Source: Rothia nasisuis (GTDB lineage: Bacteria > Actinomycetota > Actinomycetes > Actinomycetales > Micrococcaceae). From it: a DNA stretch of 64,000 nucleotides. The notes beneath the pieces are model-generated. The model had not been told where the DNA came from. It saw nothing but the letters and a program-made list of their open reading frames with translations, and did no database searches. Below, one piece after another: positions 63,737 through 64,000 of the stretch (positions are counted from its first letter, which is position 1; every line of letters begins with the position of its first letter). Position numbers and translations under genes: made by a program. The stretch lies in the NCBI RefSeq assembly GCF_928381405.1, contig NZ_CAKMSB010000001.1:1-64000 (forward strand). The letters run 5' to 3'.

Positions 63737-64000
63737 CTACCGGTGTGAGGTGATGTAGCCAAGCTCGTGGGCTTCTTCCCAGAGCTCGGCGGGGACGTTC
63801 TGGGCTTGGGTGTGCATCTGCACGTTGGAGGTGACCTGCTCGGCGGTACGCATGCCAATCACGACGCTGCACACAGCCGGATGCTGGTAGGGAAAGGCCA
63901 GGGCCGCCTCGGGCAAAGTAACCCCGTGCTTCTCTGCCAAATCTGCCAGCTGGTTGGCGCGGTCAATGAGCTGGGCAGGTGCAGGCTCATAGTTGTAGGT
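63737..64000 (-). CDS. Aldo/keto reductase, C-terminal part (cut by window end)
   Basis: The last 87 codons of a minus-strand gene are present, running from the window edge to 63737. The sequence ANQLADLAEKHGVTLPEAAL, then AFPYQHPAVCSVVIGMRTAEQ, is the C-terminal cofactor-binding region of aldo/keto reductases, with the S-V-V-I-G-x-R motif. A member of the D-threo-aldose 1-dehydrogenase (L-fucose dehydrogenase) subfamily would fit the next two genes. The gap to the FAH gene is 13 bases. The true start is beyond base 64000; an internal ATG at 63940 is not the start. Confidence 0.85.
   Translation of the reverse strand, partial: TYNYEPAPAQLIDRANQLADLAEKHGVTLPEAALAFPYQHPAVCSVVIGMRTAEQVTSNVQMHTQAQNVPAELWEEAHELGYITSHR

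Overview
This window looks like a contiguous chromosomal stretch of a Gram-positive actinobacterium of the Micrococcaceae, most probably Rothia or a close relative. That placement is inference. It rests on moderately high G+C coding, on OpcA next to Zwf, on WhiA and a SufR/SUF cluster, on a gene order shared with other Actinobacteria (sufR-suf, ABC exporter, ctaA/ctaB, tkt-tal-zwf-opcA-pgl, secG-tpiA-pgk-gap, whiA-yvcK-rapZ-uvrC, uvrA), and on many apparently leaderless transcripts. No rRNA, tRNA, CRISPR array or intact insertion sequence was seen.

Layout. 1-2.3 kb: biotin ECF transporter operon (bioY, ecfA, ecfT) with a BioQ-like operator. 2.3-6 kb: heterodimeric ABC exporter. 6-9.2 kb: a small, scrambled accessory island. 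It holds a truncated HsdR remnant, an AT-rich gene of unknown function, a truncated antitoxin, the 3' end of an IS5-type transposase, and non-autonomous elements. One of these (331 bp, ACT target duplication) splits a reconstructible 48-residue gene. 9.2-10.4 kb: DinB-like and DUF1349 genes. 10.4-15.2 kb: Fe-S assembly (sufR, sufB, sufD, sufC, sufT on the minus strand, with sufS and sufU absent). 15.3-20.5 kb: ABC exporter, heme A synthase, a frameshifted AbiEi/DUF559-like gene bracketed by two inverted copies of a palindromic repeat, and heme O synthase. 20.9-27.6 kb: pentose phosphate genes. 27.7-31.3 kb: secG and the triose part of glycolysis. 31.7-40.5 kb: whiA, yvcK, rapZ, uvrC, plsC, uvrA. 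40.6-46.5 kb: metallo-hydrolase, TPP-riboswitch-controlled thiM and a ThiE-ThiD-TenA fusion, and quinone-dependent D-lactate dehydrogenase. 46.6-50.1 kb: secreted peptidase lipoprotein and formate-THF ligase. 50.3-55 kb: a Tat-exported glycine-rich protein behind an unusual ABC pair, one half of which has no Walker A motif and sits behind an attenuator-like leader. 55.3-60.7 kb: SKI2-like helicase, a SatD-type regulator with a membrane partner and tandem palindromic operators, and a proline-iminopeptidase-like hydrolase. 60.8-64 kb: SdpI-like protein and a GntR-controlled cluster that fits non-phosphorylative L-fucose (or similar deoxysugar) breakdown, cut by the window end.

Together the core genes link carbon metabolism (glycolysis, pentose phosphate, lactate oxidation into the quinone pool), heme and Fe-S supply for respiration, vitamin uptake and synthesis, and DNA repair. 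The most unusual items are the IS5-related miniature elements in the 6-9 kb island, the P-loop-less ABC half-transporter with its leader, the SatD operator pair, and the family of large hairpins between convergent genes.
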